DNA of 64,000 bases from an endosymbiont 'TC1' of Trimyema compressum. GTDB taxonomy: Bacteria > Bacillota > TC1. Location: NCBI RefSeq assembly GCF_001584725.1, contig NZ_CP014606.1, forward strand, positions 682,001 to 746,000, written 5' to 3'. Of this stretch, positions 1 to 11,226 are shown in pieces. Position numbers and translations under genes: made by a program. The notes beneath the pieces were generated by a model. The model was not told where the DNA came from, searched no databases, and saw only the letters and a program-made list of their open reading frames with translations. How positions within the stretch are numbered: position 1 is the stretch's first letter; every line of letters starts with the position of its first letter.

Positions 1-652
<652 letters not shown>

Positions 653-663
653 GAGGTGCTTTA

Positions 664-3057
664 ATGTTAGTAAGTAAGAATTGGCTTAATGAATATGTTA
701 CAAATACTCTTGAAGCATCAAGCTTAGAAAAAGAGTTAACGGGTTTGGGTTTGGAAGTGGAAAGTGTCTCATCTCTTAGAAATGGCATTTCATCTATTGT
801 GGCAGGAAAAATTGTTACAATTGAAAAGCATCCAGATGCTGATAAGTTAGTCATTTGCCAAGTCGATGTAGGTAAGGAAGTTTTAACTATTGTGACAGGG
901 GCTAATAATGTATATGAAGGAATGGTTGTACCAGTAGCACTAATCGGTGGAAAAGTTATTCAGGGACCTATTAAAGAAAGTAAATTAAGAGGTGTAAGCT
1001 CTTTTGGAATGTTATGTTCAGGAGAAGAATTAGGTATAGATTCAAGTGTCTTAAATGATTTTGAAAAATATGGTATTTTGCCATTACCTGAAACAACTGT
1101 ATTGGGAGCGGACATTGAATTAGTGTTAGGTCTAGATGATGATATTTTAGATATTGATTTAACACCTAATAGATCCGATTGCTATGGTATTTATAATGTT
1201 GCTCGTGAGGTAGCCATTGCCTACGATACCAATATTAAACCTTTAGAGATTAAAGAGGGTGTAGAAGATGCCTCTTTAATTACTGTTAACATTGAAGAAG
1301 AAGAGCTCTGTCATCGCTATATTGCCAGAGTCATTCGAAATATTAAACTCGGTCCATCCCCTTTATGGTTTCAAAACTTTTTAAGAAGTGCAGGTGTAAG
1401 ACCTATTAGTAATTTAGTTGATATTACAAACTATGTAATGTTGGAATTAGGACACCCAATGCATGCCTTTGATTTAGATACATTGGCATCTAATAGGATT
1501 CATGTTAGAAAAGCAAAAAACAATGAAATTTTTGTTACTTTAGATGGTGTAAAAAGAGAAGTAACTGAGGAAATGTTGGCAATTTGTGATGATGAAAAAA
1601 CAGTGGCTTTAGCAGGGGTTATGGGTGGTTTGAATTCCGAAGTTACAGAGAATACTAAGAATGTTCTATTAGAAGCTGCTCATTTTAATGGTGCTAATAT
1701 ACGAAAAACAAGTAGAAAATTAGGCTTGCGATCAGAGGCTTCTAGCCGTTTTGAAAAAGGCTTATCAGAAGATAATACTTTAATTGCAATGAATAGGGCT
1801 GCCTATTTAATAGAACTTTTAGATATGGGTGAGGTTGAGGAGGTTTATGCCGATTCATACCCTGTTAAACAAAATATACCTGTAATTTATGTTGAAGTCG
1901 ATTGTGTGAACAAAGTATTAGGCATGTCAATTTCTAAAGAAGAAATGATTAATATTTTTGAAAAACTTGATTTTAAAGTTGAAGAAAGAAATAATATATT
2001 AGGGGTTACACCCCTTCCACACAGAATTGATATTACTTCATATGTTGACTTAATTGAAGAAGTTATTAGAATTTATGGTTATGATAAATTGCCAGCAATA
2101 CTGCCAGAAGGAACTACAAATGTCTTAGATCAAGACTTTAAGATTACTTTAGGATGTCAGGCGAAAAATAAAATGGCAGCACTTGGTTTCAATGAAGTAA
2201 TAACCTATAGCTTTATTGATCCTAATTATTTTGATAAAATAAGATTGGACAATATCGCTGTTGAAAGAGATGCTGTTAAAATAATGAACCCAATTAGTGA
2301 AAATCAGTCTGTAATGAGGACGATGCTTTTACCTAACATCCTAGAAATTGCTAGTAGTAACTATAAAAGGCAGCAAAAAGATCTTTCTTTATTTGAAGTA
2401 GGACGTATCTTTAAAAGAGCGGGACAAGAGAAGCCTCTTGAAGAACAGCGCTTAGGTGCATTGATTTTAGGTCGTGACATTAAGCAATGGTATGGTAAAG
2501 AGTCTGTTGATTTCTTTTATTTAAAGGGAATATTAAGAAGCCTTATTAACAGCCTTGGTACTGATTTTAGATTAGAGAGAGAAGTAGAGAATAAAACTTA
2601 TCACCCAGGGAGATGTGGGACTATTTTAATTGATAATCAAGTTGTAGGCATCATTGGAGAGCTTCATCCTCAAGTTGCTGCAGCTTATGATATTAAGGAA
2701 AGAATATATTATTTTGAAATTACCCTTGAAAATTTCAAACCCCAAACTGTACCTCAATACAATCCCCTACCCAAGTATCCTTCTGTAGAAAGAGATATGG
2801 CTTTTATTGTGCCGCAAAATGTCTCAATGGCTCAGATAAAATCAGTAGTAGAAAAAGCTGCTCATGCTGAGAATGTAGTTGATTACCATTTGTTCGATGT
2901 TTATGAGGGTGCTCAAATTGAAGCGGACTATAAAAGTGTAGCTTATCAGATTATTTATCAAGATAAAAATAAAACATTAACTGATGAAAAAGTAAGTGTT
3001 ATTCATGATGGTATATTAAAAGGATTACAATATGAGCTTGGCGCTAAATTAAGATAG
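664..3057 (+). CDS. pheT: Phenylalanine-tRNA ligase beta subunit
   Basis: Full-length PheT (797 residues, normal for bacteria) with no lesion. The order matches the family: an N-terminal tRNA-binding OB domain (residues about 40-150), the B3/B4 editing region, B5, a class II-like core, and a C-terminal FDX-ACB anticodon-binding domain (from about residue 705, containing LPKYPSVERDMAF). The ATG at 664 has AGGAGGTG upstream. It forms the synthetase with PheS. The gene is essential, and its clean state contrasts with the many broken neighbours. Confidence 0.98.
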   Translation: MLVSKNWLNEYVTNTLEASSLEKELTGLGLEVESVSSLRNGISSIVAGKIVTIEKHPDADKLVICQVDVGKEVLTIVTGANNVYEGMVVPVALIGGKVIQGPIKESKLRGVSSFGMLCSGEELGIDSSVLNDFEKYGILPLPETTVLGADIELVLGLDDDILDIDLTPNRSDCYGIYNVAREVAIAYDTNIKPLEIKEGVEDASLITVNIEEEELCHRYIARVIRNIKLGPSPLWFQNFLRSAGVRPISNLVDITNYVMLELGHPMHAFDLDTLASNRIHVRKAKNNEIFVTLDGVKREVTEEMLAICDDEKTVALAGVMGGLNSEVTENTKNVLLEAAHFNGANIRKTSRKLGLRSEASSRFEKGLSEDNTLIAMNRAAYLIELLDMGEVEEVYADSYPVKQNIPVIYVEVDCVNKVLGMSISKEEMINIFEKLDFKVEERNNILGVTPLPHRIDITSYVDLIEEVIRIYGYDKLPAILPEGTTNVLDQDFKITLGCQAKNKMAALGFNEVITYSFIDPNYFDKIRLDNIAVERDAVKIMNPISENQSVMRTMLLPNILEIASSNYKRQQKDLSLFEVGRIFKRAGQEKPLEEQRLGALILGRDIKQWYGKESVDFFYLKGILRSLINSLGTDFRLEREVENKTYHPGRCGTILIDNQVVGIIGELHPQVAAAYDIKERIYYFEITLENFKPQTVPQYNPLPKYPSVERDMAFIVPQNVSMAQIKSVVEKAAHAENVVDYHLFDVYEGAQIEADYKSVAYQIIYQDKNKTLTDEKVSVIHDGILKGLQYELGAKLR

Positions 3058-3059
3058 GG

Positions 3060-3337
3060 GTGGAATTTACGAATAAGAAAAACCATGTTGTTTCAGTTAC
3101 AATTTTCAATCGACCATATGCTATTAAAACTGATGAAAAAACTGATTATATCGATAATTTAGCAAAAGAATTAGATCAACTTCTTCATAGAGCCTCAAAA
3201 AAGGTACTTCATCAGAAATTGAAATGATGACCTTAGTCATGTTACAATTTATGGATAAACATAAAAAACTAGAAAAAGATTATGAGTCTTTAATCAAAGT
3301 TGCAAAAAAAATGGAATTAGGTTCAAAAAATAAGTAA
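3060..3337 (+). pseudogene. zapA: Cell division protein ZapA, split by one frameshift
   Basis: Two frames together read as ZapA, a small FtsZ-ring stabiliser. The first begins VSVTIFNRPYAIKTDEKTDY and reaches LDQLLHRASK. The second continues EIEMMTLVMLQFMDKHKKLE to a stop at 3335. They join at an A6 run (3197-3202), where one more A would restore a protein of about 91 residues. pheT-zapA is a standard Firmicutes neighbourhood. The start is uncertain: GTG 3060 sits almost on the pheT stop and lacks a well-spaced ribosome site. The junction reads A AAA AAG in the zero frame, a classic -1 slippery heptamer, so expression by slippage is possible. Alternatives are a sequencing error or a fresh null mutation. 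Confidence 0.8.
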
Positions 3338-3349
3338 AGAGGTGAATGT

Positions 3350-3679
3350 ATGTTTGTATTAGTGCTTGTATTACTCTTATTAATCGTAAGTATAGTGTTG
3401 GGACAACTTAATACCCAAACAATCGATTTTAATTTTTTTGGCATTATGTTACATGGTATCCCTCTAAGTGTTCTCTTACTAACCTGTTTGTTAATTGGTG
3501 TGGTTCTTACTTATCTTTCATTTTCAATTAAAAATTTAATTTTAAAAAATAAATTGGATCAGGAAAGAAAGGCCGTTAAAACTCTTAGTAAGAGAGAGCT
3601 TAAACTAAAAGAACAACTTAAGGAATTAGAACAAAAAGTTTTGAAGAAAGAAGAAGAAGTCAAAAAAACTGAGGAGTAA
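3350..3679 (+). CDS. LapA-domain (DUF1049) small membrane protein
   Basis: 109 residues with two hydrophobic segments (about 1-20 and 33-58) and a charged, Lys/Glu-rich coiled-coil tail from about 65. After the first segment comes NTQTIDFNFFGI, typical of the LapA/YrvD/DUF1049 family. In enterobacteria LapA relatives assist lipopolysaccharide assembly; in Firmicutes the role is unknown. A GAGGTG site precedes ATG 3350. It lies between zapA and recD2 and is probably in the same transcript. The family is fairly clear; the function is not. Confidence 0.75.
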   Translation: MFVLVLVLLLLIVSIVLGQLNTQTIDFNFFGIMLHGIPLSVLLLTCLLIGVVLTYLSFSIKNLILKNKLDQERKAVKTLSKRELKLKEQLKELEQKVLKKEEEVKKTEE

Positions 3680-3691
3680 GAACAGAGTTAG

Positions 3692-5839
3692 ATGGGAAAA
3701 CTAGTCGGAATAGTTGAGAGAATCGTTTATCAAAATGAAGAAAATGGTTTTACTGTTCTACGATTAAGAGAAGAATTGAAAAATAATTTAATTACTGTAA
3801 CAGGCTATTTTGCCGGTATTTCAGTCGGCCTTTTACTTGAAGCAAAGGGCCGATTTGGTGTTTTTAAATATGGAGAACAGTTTGAAGCTTCTGAATATAA
3901 AGAACATTTACCTAACTCTCTTGAAGGCATTGAGAAATACTTATCAAGTGGTTTAATTAAAGGAGTTGGAGCAGTTTATGGCAAAAAGATAGTTAACTAC
4001 TTTAAAGAGGATACACTGGAGATACTTGAAAAATATCCTGAAAGGTTACTTGAAATAGAAGGTATTGGTGAGAAAAAATATGAGCAGATTGTTTCTTCTT
4101 ATCAAGGTCAAAGAGAAATAAAGGATGTTATGATATTTCTACAAAGTCATGGGGTGTCATCTACTTATGCTTTAAAAATATATAAAACATATAAAAATGA
4201 TAGCATAAGAATTGTTTCTGAAAATCCCTATGCTTTAGCTGAAGATGTGTTTGGCATAGGTTTTCATATTGCTGACCGAATAGCTTCTACAATGGGCTTT
4301 GAAAGAGAATCTTTAAAACGAGCTAAAGCTGGATTACGTTATTTGCTAATTCAGAACAGTGGCAAAGGTCATGTTTATGTAGATAAAAAAAACTTACTAA
4401 CTGAAGGAGAAGCTCTATTAGGAGTTTCAGCCTATTTACTTGAGGATAGTCTTGATTGTATGATTATGGATGATGAGGCGATTTTCGAAAGTCCAGAAGC
4501 TATTTATCTTCCTTCATTGTTTGTTTGTGAAAATGGAGCGGTAAAGAGGCTGGAATCAATTTTAATGAGTGGCAAATTTACAGTAAGGGAAAGAAAAAAA
4601 GTTCTAGAAAAAGTTGTTGAGAAAAATCATTTTAACTATAATGAAGAACAGAGACTAGCTATTTTAGATGCTTTAAAAGAAAAAATTATGATTTTAACTG
4701 GAGGCCCAGGAACGGGTAAGACAACCACAACATTAGGCATCATTCAAGCTTTAGAGGAGATTAATCAAAAAATTCTAATTGCTGCGCCAACAGGAAGAGC
4801 TGCAAAACGCTTAAGTGAAATTACAGGTAAAGAAAGCAAAACTATTCATCGTTTATTAGAGTTTTCTCTTCTAGAAGGTTTTAATAGAAATGAAAATAAT
4901 CCTCTAGATTGTAATGTAGTAATAGTAGATGAATTTTCTATGGTTGATATTGTACTTTTTTATCATTTACTTAAAGCAGTTCCAGATTCTGCATCATTAA
5001 TTTTTATTGGAGATGTTGATCAACTACCTTCAGTTGGTCCTGGTAACGTGTTGCAGGATTTGATTGGTTCTGGCTTAATCAAAACGGTTTACCTAAAAGA
5101 GATTTTTAGACAGGGTAAGGAAAGTAAAATTATTACTAATGCACACTTAATAAATAAAGGGATTTTTCCTCAAGTTAATAATAATGAAGATGATGATTTC
5201 TTTTATATTAAAGAAGTTAAGAGAGAACGTATTTTTACTTTAATAAAAAAGCTATGCCAAGAAAGATTGCCTAAAAAATATGGTGTGGATCCAATTAATG
5301 ATGTTCAAGTATTAGTACCTGTTAAAAAAGGAATTGTTAGTACAAAGACAATAAATGAGCTATTCCAGAATACATTTAATCCATTAGGTCCAGCTATTGT
5401 TTCTGGAGAGTATACTTTTAGGGTAAAGGATAAAGTGATGCAGTTAAAAAATAACTATGATAAAAATGTATTTAATGGAGATATTGGGAGAATAGCAGAA
5501 GTTGATGAAAGTGATAGTAGTTTGTTAGTACAGTTTGAAAATGAATTAATTTCCTACGAGCATACTGAGCTGGATGAGCTTCAATTAGCCTATGCTATTA
5601 CTATTCATAAAAGCCAGGGGAGTGAGTATCCAGTTGTTATAATGCCTCTAGTCAATCAGCATTTTATGATGCTTCAGAAAAACTTGATTTACACAGGATT
5701 AACTAGAGCTAAAAAATTATTTATATTAATAGGCAATGATAAAGCCCTAGCTATTGCACTTGAAAAAGATACTATTGATAAAAGGAATACAAGCCTTAAG
5801 GAAAAACTGAGTTTGCTACTGGAAAAATGGAGGATTTAA
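3692..5839 (+). CDS. recD2: RecD2-type ATP-dependent DNA helicase
   Basis: 715 residues, typical of the RecD-like SF1B helicases (YrrC/RecD2) that unwind DNA 5' to 3' outside a RecBCD complex. Visible features are an OB-like N-terminus, helix-hairpin-helix repeats (GLIKGVGAVYGKKI, EIEGIGEKKYEQI), Walker A GGPGTGKTTTT near residue 337, Walker B VVIVDEFSMVD near 408, the GDVDQLPSVGPG motif, and the C-terminal AITIHKSQGSEYP motif near 633. The gene is intact. The upstream ribosome site is weak. It probably acts in replication-linked repair. Confidence 0.93.
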   Translation: MGKLVGIVERIVYQNEENGFTVLRLREELKNNLITVTGYFAGISVGLLLEAKGRFGVFKYGEQFEASEYKEHLPNSLEGIEKYLSSGLIKGVGAVYGKKIVNYFKEDTLEILEKYPERLLEIEGIGEKKYEQIVSSYQGQREIKDVMIFLQSHGVSSTYALKIYKTYKNDSIRIVSENPYALAEDVFGIGFHIADRIASTMGFERESLKRAKAGLRYLLIQNSGKGHVYVDKKNLLTEGEALLGVSAYLLEDSLDCMIMDDEAIFESPEAIYLPSLFVCENGAVKRLESILMSGKFTVRERKKVLEKVVEKNHFNYNEEQRLAILDALKEKIMILTGGPGTGKTTTTLGIIQALEEINQKILIAAPTGRAAKRLSEITGKESKTIHRLLEFSLLEGFNRNENNPLDCNVVIVDEFSMVDIVLFYHLLKAVPDSASLIFIGDVDQLPSVGPGNVLQDLIGSGLIKTVYLKEIFRQGKESKIITNAHLINKGIFPQVNNNEDDDFFYIKEVKRERIFTLIKKLCQERLPKKYGVDPINDVQVLVPVKKGIVSTKTINELFQNTFNPLGPAIVSGEYTFRVKDKVMQLKNNYDKNVFNGDIGRIAEVDESDSSLLVQFENELISYEHTELDELQLAYAITIHKSQGSEYPVVIMPLVNQHFMMLQKNLIYTGLTRAKKLFILIGNDKALAIALEKDTIDKRNTSLKEKLSLLLEKWRI

Positions 5840-5879
5840 GGTATAATTATTAAAAATATAAATTTTAGTAGGTGTCAGA

Positions 5880-7289
5880 GTGGAAGATATTAAAAAAAGA
5901 GATGGTTTTGGAAGTAGTATTGGTGCGCTTTTAGCTATGTTAGGTTCTGCATTAGGGGTTGGAAATATTATTAAATTTCCAGCATTAGTAGGGGAAAATG
6001 GCGGAGCTGCTTTTATCTTAGTTTATATTATTTGTTTATTAGTTTCTGGATTCCCAATAATGGTAGCCGAAATTTTTATTGGTAGAAAAGCCCATAAAAA
6101 TAATGTTGATGCATATACTGAAGCAGGAGGGAGAAAGTCTTGGGGCGCTCTCGGATGGCTTGGAACTTTTGCAGCTATGCTTCTTTTAGCATATTATACT
6201 TTATTTGCAAGTTGGGTGATGCGTTATGCGTATACAACTATGACTGGTCAGTTAAATGGCATTACGGATGTAGGGGTTGCTAAAACTCTTTTTAGTAATT
6301 TCAATGGATCTGCAGAGCCTTTTTTTTGGCAAGTTGGATTTCTACTTTTAGCAGGGATTGTTTTATCATTTGGCGTTAAAAAAGGAATTGAAAGAGTTGT
6401 CAAAATTTTAATGCCCTTATTAATTGTTATTCTTATAATTGCTGTAGTTCGGGGAGCGCTTTTACCTGAAGCAGGTTCAGCATTAAAGTTTTTGTTAAGC
6501 CCAGATTTTAGTAAAATTACTAGTGCAGTGGTAGTTACTGCCTTGGGTCTTAGCTTTTTTAAACTATCTTTGGGAATTGGCTCTATGGTTATATATGGCA
6601 GTTATTCTGATGGACAAACTAAAATAATGAGTACTGCAGCAAAAATTATTATTATTGATTTAGTAGTTTCAGTACTAGCAGGTTTTGCTGTTTTTTCAGG
6701 ATTTTTTTCAGGAAATGGTTCTGGTTTGCCACTGGCTGGATTTGATTTATTATTTGAATCTTTGCCTGTTTTATTTTCAAATGTATTTCTGGGTCAACAT
6801 GTTATGTTTTTATTCTTTTTTTTAACTGGTATTGTAGCTTTTACAGCAGCAATTTCTATATTAGAAGTTCCTATTGCTGTTATCAGTGAAAAAACGAGAT
6901 TAGGTAGATTATCAACAGTCTGGATTGTCATAGCCGTAATAATGATAGTTGGTAGTATACCAAGCCTCGGTAATTCTCTTTTTAGTTATTTCGGAGATAG
7001 CACTTTGGTTATGCGTATTGGTGATATTGAAAAATCAGGAATTACCAATATATTTGATTATATAGTTTCCAATATATTTATGCCATTAATTGGCATGTTT
7101 ACAGCAATTCTTGTGGCCTATAAAATGGATGAAAAAACAGTTATTAATGAATTGAGTAATTTTGGTTCAATTAATAATATAAAAGCAATAAAAATTTACC
7201 GATGGATTTTAAAGCTTACACCTTTTGTATTATTTTTTATTTTCCTAAAGGTATCTGGTATTTTAAGCCTTTTAGGCATTACTATTTAA
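5880..7289 (+). CDS. Sodium-dependent transporter, NSS (SNF) family
   Basis: 469 residues, polytopic, with about 11-12 membrane segments. The first helix carries the NSS signature [21 protein letters not shown], the Na+/substrate-binding stretch. These proteins import amino acids or related compounds with sodium. The substrate cannot be told from sequence. The start is GTG 5880, with AGGTG about 8 bases before it. A TATAAT-like box at 5842 may give an independent promoter. The gene is intact. An ABC gene pair in decay follows 11 bases downstream. Confidence 0.9.
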   Translation: MEDIKKRDGFGSSIGALLAMLGSALGVGNIIKFPALVGENGGAAFILVYIICLLVSGFPIMVAEIFIGRKAHKNNVDAYTEAGGRKSWGALGWLGTFAAMLLLAYYTLFASWVMRYAYTTMTGQLNGITDVGVAKTLFSNFNGSAEPFFWQVGFLLLAGIVLSFGVKKGIERVVKILMPLLIVILIIAVVRGALLPEAGSALKFLLSPDFSKITSAVVVTALGLSFFKLSLGIGSMVIYGSYSDGQTKIMSTAAKIIIIDLVVSVLAGFAVFSGFFSGNGSGLPLAGFDLLFESLPVLFSNVFLGQHVMFLFFFLTGIVAFTAAISILEVPIAVISEKTRLGRLSTVWIVIAVIMIVGSIPSLGNSLFSYFGDSTLVMRIGDIEKSGITNIFDYIVSNIFMPLIGMFTAILVAYKMDEKTVINELSNFGSINNIKAIKIYRWILKLTPFVLFFIFLKVSGILSLLGITI

Positions 7290-7300
7290 GGAGGAATTTT

Positions 7301-8040
7301 ATGGCAAATACAACAGATATTAAAATTAACGAGGTAATTAAACGTTATAACCCAAATGATAAACCGGCAGTTAATGGTGTGTCATTTGAGGTTAAACCAG
7401 GAGAAATATTTGGCTTTCTAGGTCCTGATGGAGCTGGCAAAACTACATTGATTAAAATGATGACTGGTTTATTGAGACCTGATAGTGGTTCTATTACTAT
7501 GGGTGGCAATGATATTGTGAAAAACCCAGAAGCTACTAAAAAATGTTTGGTTATGCTCCTGATACACCGAGTATTTTCGGAAAAATTAAAGGTATGGATT
7601 ATTTGAATTTTATTGATAATATTTATGAAGTTCCTAAAGATTTAAGAGAAGCTAGGATTAAGGAATACAGTGAGGCCCTTGCTCTTCAAGATAATCTTTA
7701 TGATTTTATTGAGTCTTATTCTCATGGTATGAAACAGAAATTGGCAGTTATTGGTGTTTTGATTTATGAACCGAAAGTTTGGATTTTAGATGAGCCTTTA
7801 GTTGGATTAGACCCTAAGTCAGCATTTACTTTAAAAGAAATAATGAAGAAACATGCTGAAAAAGGCAATATTGTGTTCTTTTCAAGTCACATTCTTGAAG
7901 TTGTTGAAAAACTATGTGATAGAATTGGTATTATTAGAAAAGGAGAATTAGTAACAATAGGCTCTATTAAAGAAATTAAAGAAGCATTTAAAGATGAGTC
8001 TCTTGAAGATATTGTATTGGAGATTATTGACAATGAATAG
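7301..8040 (+). pseudogene. ABC transporter ATP-binding protein, one frameshift
   Basis: An ABC-2 type exporter ATPase split into two overlapping frames. The first part, from ATG 7301 (AGGAGG upstream), has Walker [12 protein letters not shown], with Asp where Asn is usual. The second part has signature SHGMKQKLA, Walker B VWILDEPLVGLDP and the switch histidine in SSHILEV. One added base in the A6 run at 7538-7543 would join them into about 247 residues, and no other lesion is seen. The gene overlaps its permease (ATG 8033), which is wrecked, so the transporter is probably dead even if this subunit is made. Confidence 0.85.
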
Positions 8041-9623
8041 TATCAAAGAATTATTGAAAATTTATTTTAAACAAGCTAGTGGTATTTCTGAAATTGCCTA
8101 TATGACTAAAAAAGGCAGAGTTGGGCCTATCCTAACAAGTATTTTAAAATTAATTGTTAAATTTATTATGGGTATTGTTTTCTTTTTTCTGGCCTTGGCA
8201 TTAGGTATAATAAGCAATGTTTTCGGCTTTCCTGAGGCAAGGTTTGAAAATTGGTATTTTTATTGTTTTTTAATTATGTTAGTTGAGGGATTTTCTCTTT
8301 TCTTTAATATGTTTATTGAAGATAAAAATACAGAATTAATTATTCCAATGCCTATTAAAACCAGTCATATTATTTATAGTAAATTTATTTATACTTTATA
8401 TATTATTAAGTAATATTTTAATTTTAATTCCTTTAGTTTTTGCATATGTTATTCCCTATGGTAATCCTATTTACTGGTTGGTTGCTACAACTGTGATTGT
8501 TTTATTACCTGCATTAACTCTAGTAATTGTCGGTATTATTACTTTATTATTAGGCAGAGTATTGACTACAAAAGGTGCACGAGGTGTTTTATCATTTATA
8601 GGAACTCTTATAATTATTATTTTTAGTTTTTCTATTTCAGCTTTAGGCCCAATATTGAGCAATAGTAATACTAATTCCTTAGAGCTTTTAGGAGCTGCTC
8701 AATCATTCCTTAATTATTCTGGTATCTATCCTCTTGCTGGAGCTATTTTTTTAGTCCTTTTTATAATTTTTTAATATTTTTAGTAGTTTCTATTGCAATC
8801 CTGTTTATATTCTTTAAAGTAGCTACAAGAGTATATTATAATTGGTTTATTTTAGCTAAGTTAGAATCGACAGGGAAAAAGAAAAAAGGGAAAATTACTG
8901 GTGTTAATAAAGCAGAAAGTCCTTTTAAAGCTTTGCTCAAGTGGGATTTTATATATTTGTTTAAAACACCTATGTTTTTTTATATACTCTTTTCTCAGCA
9001 GTTTTAATGCCATTTTTCTGTTTAATACCTTTTTACTTTCTTAATAAAATCGATACAAAGGAAGAAGGATTTCAAGGTATAATGCATGAGGTTAATAATT
9101 TTGTGCAAAGTGAAAATGCTATTTGGATTGTAATAATAAAGGTAACTATTTTTATATAAAGAAACTGCTTCCATTAAAAAGTTCTTGGTTATAATGGAGC
9201 AAGGCAATTATAGCCTACGTATTTTCATTGTTAACTAGTGTTGTAGCATTAGTAATTGGGGCTATAATAGGATTGGGATTATTTGATTTAATCAATCTGT
9301 TCTTATTATCAGCATTATTTTTATTACCATTAACACTGATGTCTGTTCTTATGGATAGTTTAAGACCTTACATGAAATGGACAACACCAAAAATGTGTAT
9401 TAATAAGAATCTTAATAGTTTATTTTCTATGCTTATTGGTTTAATTTTTATAGGAGTTATTGTTATTATTGGTGTTGTTTTGGGATTTGCTCGATTAGCA
9501 GTACCAATTCCATCACTGGTGATTTATTTAGTATTCTATGTACTAGGTTTAATACTAACTGGTTTAGTTATTTTATTAGTAAAAAAGACTGGAAGTAGCA
9601 GAATAAGCAGAATACAAAGTTAA
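8033..9623 (+). pseudogene. ABC-2 type permease, multiply frameshifted
   Basis: A relic of the membrane partner of the preceding ATPase, starting at ATG 8033 inside its 3' end. Hydrophobic protein runs on in broken pieces: 8033-8413, about 8410-8774, about 8775-9005, about 9007-9160 and 9228-9623, with changes of frame between them. The intact length would be near 530 residues. At least four lesions are spread along it, so this is a genuine pseudogene rather than one base-calling error. The substrate is unknown. Confidence 0.85.
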
Positions 9624-9625
9624 AG

Positions 9626-9658
9626 CAAGAAAAAACTCTTTTAAAGAGTTTTTTCTTG
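9626..9658 (+). terminator. Rho-independent terminator after the ABC relic
   Basis: A perfect 15-bp stem (9626-9640 with 9644-9658) and a 3-base loop, A-rich on the left and T-rich on the right. It ends the recD2-NSS-ABC transcript before yicC. A TATAAT box at 9671-9676, without a clear -35, may start the next operon. Confidence 0.85.
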
Positions 9659-9723
9659 TCTGATTTTTGGTATAATTTATTAAATATAGTAAATTAAGTG
9701 AATGGAAGGAGTAATAATAATAA

Positions 9724-10596
9724 ATGAACAGTATGACAGGATTTGGCAAGGGTTCTTTTGAAACTGAGAGTAAAATTTATACTATTGAAGCGCGTTCAGT
9801 TAATCATCGATTTATTGAAGTTAAAATACGTTTGCCAAAAGGATTATTATCCATTGAGGAAAAAATTGATAAAGCAATTAAAAATACCTTTAAGAGAGGT
9901 ACTTTTTCCATTTATTTAGATATTAGAAATAATGGGACCTCCCCATGTGAATTAGATTTGGACTTAAGTATTGCTGAAAGCTATTTTCAGGCAGCTGAAA
10001 AGGTGAAAAATCATTTAGGCATGACCAGCAGTTTGTCATTACAAGATATATTACGTTATCCAGATGTAATTAAAAGTCAAGGAGTAGAAGAGGAAGATGT
10101 ACTTTGGCCAGCAGTGTCTAATGCTTTAAATGAAGCTTTAAAAACAATTGGTGTTATGAGGCGTTTAGAAGGAGAGGCTTTGAAGACAGATTTATTGAAG
10201 AGGCTTCAGCTCATATCAAAAACTTTGGAAGTTGTTGATGAAGATAGCTTAGAAGTTGTTAAAGACTATCAAATTCGCTTAAGGGAAAGAATTGAGAGTT
10301 TACTGGATCAAGTACCAGTAAATGAAGATAGAATAGCTTATGAAGTTGCTGCTTTTGCGGATAAAAGTAGCATAACTGAAGAGCTTGTCCGATTGAGGAT
10401 TCATATTAAAGAATTTGAACGTCTTTTAAATGATGAGGACGCTGTTGGCAGAAAATTAGACTTTCTGATTCAAGAGATGAATAGAGAAATTAATACGATA
10501 GGCTCAAAATCAAGTGTGACTACCATTGCCAATGCAGTGGTTATTTTAAAAAGTGAGCTGGAGAAAATAAGAGAGCAAGTACAGAATATAGAATAA
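9724..10596 (+). CDS. yicC: YicC-family endoribonuclease
   Basis: 290 residues, full length. It opens with the family hallmark MNSMTGFGKG, followed by EARSVNHRFIEVKIRLP, and ends with the DUF1732 region (KLDFLIQEMNREINTIGSK). YicC/YloC proteins are metal-dependent endoribonucleases involved in RNA turnover. The gene leads a yicC-gmk-rpoZ operon, the usual Firmicutes order. The small remA gene (DUF370), often found between yicC and gmk, is absent here. Confidence 0.95.
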   Translation: MNSMTGFGKGSFETESKIYTIEARSVNHRFIEVKIRLPKGLLSIEEKIDKAIKNTFKRGTFSIYLDIRNNGTSPCELDLDLSIAESYFQAAEKVKNHLGMTSSLSLQDILRYPDVIKSQGVEEEDVLWPAVSNALNEALKTIGVMRRLEGEALKTDLLKRLQLISKTLEVVDEDSLEVVKDYQIRLRERIESLLDQVPVNEDRIAYEVAAFADKSSITEELVRLRIHIKEFERLLNDEDAVGRKLDFLIQEMNREINTIGSKSSVTTIANAVVILKSELEKIREQVQNIE

Positions 10597-10613
10597 TAGA
10601 AGGAGGACTCACT

Positions 10614-11222
10614 ATGCTTATTAAAAACTCTCTGATTGTTTTATCAGGTCCTTCTGGTGCAGGTAAAGGTACTTTGTGTAAAGCCTTAATTGAACGTAAC
10701 TCTAGTGTTCATTGTGCAGTTTCAGCTACAAGTAGAGACTGTAGAGGCGCTGAGATTCCTGGGGTTTCCTACCACTATATTGGAAGAGAAGTTTTCATTA
10801 AAAAGATAACTGAATGTGCTTTTCTTGAATATGCGGAAGTATATGGGAACTATTATGGCACATTGAAAGAAGAAGTTTTTTCAATGTTGGAAATGGGCTA
10901 TGATGTTATATTAGAAATTGATATACAAGGAGCGATGCAAATTAAAGAGAATTACAAAAATGCAATTTTCATTTTTGTAATGCCACCATCCTTTACAGAA
11001 CTTAAAAATAGGATATATAATAGAGGTAGAGATTCTATGGAGGATATTGAAAAAAGGATGGAAGAAGTTCGACGAGAATTAAACTATATTTCCGAATATG
11101 ACTATGTAGTTGTAAATGACGAAGTTGATAAGGCAGTTGATAAAATGGAAGCTATATTAATGGCTGAAAAATGTCGTTTATTTAAAAGAACGATTGATGT
11201 AGATGCATTTATTGAGGAGTGA
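10614..11222 (+). CDS. gmk: Guanylate kinase
   Basis: 202 residues. It converts GMP to GDP in the cytoplasm using ATP. The P-loop SGPSGAGKGTL lies at residues about 10-20. The GMP-binding region follows (SRDCRGAEIPGVSYHYIGRE), then EYAEVYGNYYGT and the lid with NRGRDSMEDIEKR. In most homologues the stretch after TSR reads (K)PRPGE, so RDCRGAE is a diverged version. An AGGAGG site precedes the ATG. Intact and essential. Confidence 0.95.
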   Translation: MLIKNSLIVLSGPSGAGKGTLCKALIERNSSVHCAVSATSRDCRGAEIPGVSYHYIGREVFIKKITECAFLEYAEVYGNYYGTLKEEVFSMLEMGYDVILEIDIQGAMQIKENYKNAIFIFVMPPSFTELKNRIYNRGRDSMEDIEKRMEEVRRELNYISEYDYVVVNDEVDKAVDKMEAILMAEKCRLFKRTIDVDAFIEE

Positions 11223-11226
11223 AGAA

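Noticed and set aside
5842-5847. TATAAT-like box before the NSS transporter as a firm promoter
   Set aside because: No -35 or extended -10 accompanies it, and such boxes are frequent in AT-rich DNA; mentioned only in the gene entry.
7202-7300. In-frame extension upstream of the ABC ATPase
   Set aside because: It overlaps the transporter gene in another frame and has no ribosome site; ATG 7301 follows AGGAGG.
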